In this document: one piece after another, positions 61,522 through 64,000 of the stretch
Numbering within the stretch: position 1 is the stretch's first letter
Layout: every line of letters starts with the position of its first letter
Assembly: GCA_935421135.1 (NCBI GenBank)
Contig: OW285188.1
Location: forward strand, 21,491,233 to 21,555,232
Origin: Bugulina stolonifera
Lineage: Eukaryota; Bryozoa; Gymnolaemata; Cheilostomatida; Bugulidae
Reading direction: 5' to 3'
Length of the DNA stretch: 64,000 nt
The notes under the pieces: generated by a model
The model's input: the letters and a program-made list of their open reading frames with translations, nothing else
Databases searched by the model: none
What the model was told of the DNA's origin: nothing
Translations under genes and position numbers: made by a program

Positions 61522-62704
61522 CAGTAATAAAAGTTGTCCCCTCTTGTTTGCAAGCAAGTCTGCCTCTAAATTTGGTTCCATTGATAGTTTGAACTAACAA
61601 CTCTAACAACTTATTATAAAATTTTACAGCGATATTATTTTTACCTATATATTTTCTGACATTGCATTTTCTGTTCATATTTTGAACAATTTAAACAGAT
61701 TATATTTTCGATTGCCTCATTCCTCCTAAACAGCACATGATATACATGTAGATGTGCAAGTTATGCAGTAAATCATAAATAACCTGTTATTGCCGTCCTA
61801 GTTGCCGCCCGCTACACTATTGTTGAACGATTTATGTCAATTTTGCTAATATTCTATTGGTGTTATAGTATTTCTATGTTTTATTAATTTATTGCTAGGT
61901 ATAATTAATATATTGTTATCACTCACTTGCCGCCAATATTAGTAACAAACTGTTAGCAGTGGAAAGCTTGATTTTGTACCTTTATATCATTCTGTTACTA
62001 TACTCTGTACTCCAACATTTTCCCTTTACCAGAAATGTATTATTTACTCATTCTCCAGCAGAGTATTAAATTCATGTAGGTTACAAATACTTTGAACTTT
62101 ATGAGCGTTTAGAATCCAATATTGAGAGCCTATGAGCTACACGAAGATATACTTGCTCGTAGTTGATCAAATTATTCCCTTTTCAACCTTTACAGTATGA
62201 ACAATATAATAGGCATGTAGCCAGCCTCAGATAGTAAACATGTGGAATGACCTCACAATGATGCCACTCCTGTTGGTACTCAACATATAATATAAACAAT
62301 ATATCCCTATTTTACTTATCAGTAACTGGTACTCCTTGTGTGAGATGATACAAATGTTTATTTTATTTTACTACAATCTGTAGGTAAATAAATAATATAC
62401 TACAGTATCAGTAAAGTATATGTGTATCATAGGTATGCATTCTATTGCAGGGTATTGGTTTCCCATTACATGAATGTAGCCTCCATTATGTGTTACTAAT
62501 TACATATACTATAAAATGACCCTTGAAATATCTCACTGTCTGAATTCATGGGCTAATAAAAAATCTAAAGCAAAAGAGATAAAATTCCAAGACTTGCTGT
62601 TTCACAACCTCACTATAATAAACTGGTATCACATGCAGATGGGATTATAATATGCAATGTAGCCTACCACTATAATTATACATTACTGTCAGTCATTGTT
62701 TCTG
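61522..62704. other. Convergent intergenic region, coiled-coil gene / UBE2C
   Basis: AT-rich sequence with the 3' UTRs of both genes. Candidate AATAAA signals occur near 62386-62395. No frames or RNA genes are supported. Confidence 0.45.
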
Positions 62705-63823
62705 TCAGTGAGATTTGGCTCCAGCTGCATTACTCTTTGCATACTTTTCATGAAGATACTTTTTATATTCTTCAGTCTTCCCCCACAATTCAGCAGCATG
62801 TGAGTTGAGTGGACTCTCATTGTTTGGTTCTACAACAGAAGTGCTCCATGTATGGTTTACAGTGTAGGCCTACCTGCTATTACTTATTATATAGTTTGAT
62901 AATAAGATACCAAGTTATTATTCCTAACAATTATACTAAGACTAATAGTAGGAAGACAGGTATATTCTCTTGGATGCCATCCAGAGAGCCATCCAAGAAC
63001 AAGTAATGAAGTCATGCAACAAATATCGTTCACAAATTTTCAGCACACCCCACACTTGTTGAATAGAAGTTTAGACTTAAAAGGCTCATTAGTACTATTG
63101 TAGATAATGTACATCAACAGGCTAAAAATTTAGAAAAAAGAAACGGTATTATAGAAGTTCACAAACCGTGAATATATGGTTGAAATTTATATTAGGCCTA
63201 CATGTACAATGTATATATACAGTATATCACAGAGATATCACCTGTTTGTTACAATACATGATAAAATTAATTCTTTGCAATGACCATGATACTGGTATAC
63301 ATATGCACATTATAACATGTATAATGGACGAGTAGGTACTTACCACCTAGCAAGCTTTGTATTGACATAAGTAATGACTTGACGTCGTAAGCTGATGACC
63401 ACTTCTCCTTTAGTATATCCAGACATATATTACCAAATTTATCAACGTTTGGGTGGTAACAGTCAGTAACAAACTTTACTGTTGGAGCTGTATATGGATA
63501 GTCACTGGGAAACTCCAGTGAAAGTCTATATTTGAGTCCACTATATACCTGTTAAAATCAGAAATACATCAACTGTTGGCAAAACTAGATATAATTAAAA
63601 GACCTCCCAGCAATTGTCTTTACTGCATTTATTTACAGTATATTCATCAAACAAACACTAAGATTTCTATATCTTTTTATGTATGATATAGGCGTAGTAT
63701 GTGTGTACCGTGTCATCGGGCCCTTCTATCGTTCCTATCCATTTGAACAAGTTATCACCATCAGGAAATGCAGATATTCCTTTACTACCGTTCATCATTA
63801 GCGTCATCAACTCATGTTGCAGC
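62705..63823 (-). CDS. UBE2C: Ubiquitin-conjugating enzyme E2 C, 3' part (5' end outside window)
   Basis: Exons in transcript order: 63823-63709, 63548-63344, 62829-62705; phases agree, about 148 aa, ending [12 protein letters not shown]2C is the E2 that starts ubiquitin chains for the anaphase-promoting complex. The first visible residues, [20 protein letters not shown], and then [16 protein letters not shown] match UBE2C closely. The UBC core continues [19 protein letters not shown], with [20 protein letters not shown] containing the catalytic Cys. The tail [20 protein letters not shown] is characteristic of this member. Around 30 N-terminal residues, including the disordered extension and start codon, are not found between 63824 and 64000 and should lie beyond the window. 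Confidence 0.93.
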
Positions 63824-64000
63824 CTACAATTTGTCACAAAACTGAAGCTAAATAATCATTTGACCAAGTAGTTCAGGTACTAGCAAATATTATCAAACCA
63901 AACCATTACCCAATGAATTTGGAAGTGCTGATCAATATGGCACAGCAACGACTAATGTAAGTCGTTAGTAGTTGTGTGTGACTAATGCTATACGTATAGA
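63824..64000. other. Start of a UBE2C intron reaching the window edge
   Basis: No frame continuing the UBE2C N-terminus can be read here on the minus strand. The segment is taken as intron. Confidence 0.5.

Noticed and set aside
1..64000. Prokaryotic or viral defence, operon or phage-like systems
   Set aside because: Every supported gene is a spliced or typical metazoan gene. No operon-like spacing, integrase, capsid or defence domains were seen.

Overview
This is AT-rich animal nuclear DNA. It is recognisable by split genes with GT-AG introns, an intron-containing tRNA-Ile(UAU), microsatellites and short DNA-transposon remnants. Seven of the nine protein-coding genes have clear metazoan relatives, a class A GPCR, a TRPM channel and RIC3 among them. 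The spacing (about one gene per 7 kb, introns mostly 200-1500 bp) suggests a compact invertebrate genome. I cannot fix the phylum from sequence alone. The frequent ACATGT and AGGCCT palindromes are compatible with several invertebrate groups.

Layout. (1) 56-4066 (+): a NUDCD3-like co-chaperone in 8 exons, with a GC-AG first intron and two MITEs in intron 2. (2) 4589-6295 (-): an intronless class A GPCR with a very Asn/Thr-rich N-terminus. (3) 6834-16424 (-): a complete PMS2 mismatch-repair endonuclease gene. I resolved it into 18 exons with consistent phases, and it carries a large 26-bp minisatellite in one intron. (4) 16425-22827: a gene-poor stretch with a degraded LINE reverse-transcriptase tail. 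(5) 22828-42763 (+): a TRPM cation channel in about 34 exons, of the TRPM1/3/6/7 type but without a C-terminal kinase. (6) 44625-44709 (-): tRNA-Ile(UAU) with an 11-nt intron. (7) 45832-48734 (-): RIC3, an acetylcholine-receptor chaperone, in 5 exons. (8) 50005-61521 (+): a large unrecognised coiled-coil gene whose N-terminus fits an N-myristoylation signal. It contains a recent internal duplication of two exon pairs. (9) 52125-53589 (-): a secreted group III phospholipase A2 nested antisense in an intron of gene 8. (10) 62705-63823 (-): the 3' part of UBE2C, the APC/C ubiquitin-conjugating enzyme; its first exon(s) lie beyond the window.

Nothing suggests an operon. The genes are functionally unrelated neighbours: dynein chaperoning, signalling, DNA repair, ion transport, receptor assembly, lipid hydrolysis and the cell cycle. 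The most interesting unexplained item is the coiled-coil gene with its almost identical duplicated exons and nested phospholipase gene. Three TIR/TSD-verified MITEs and one small dispersed TIR repeat are also described. Exon boundaries were worked out by hand from splice signals, reading phase and remembered family alignments, so single boundaries may be wrong by a few codons.
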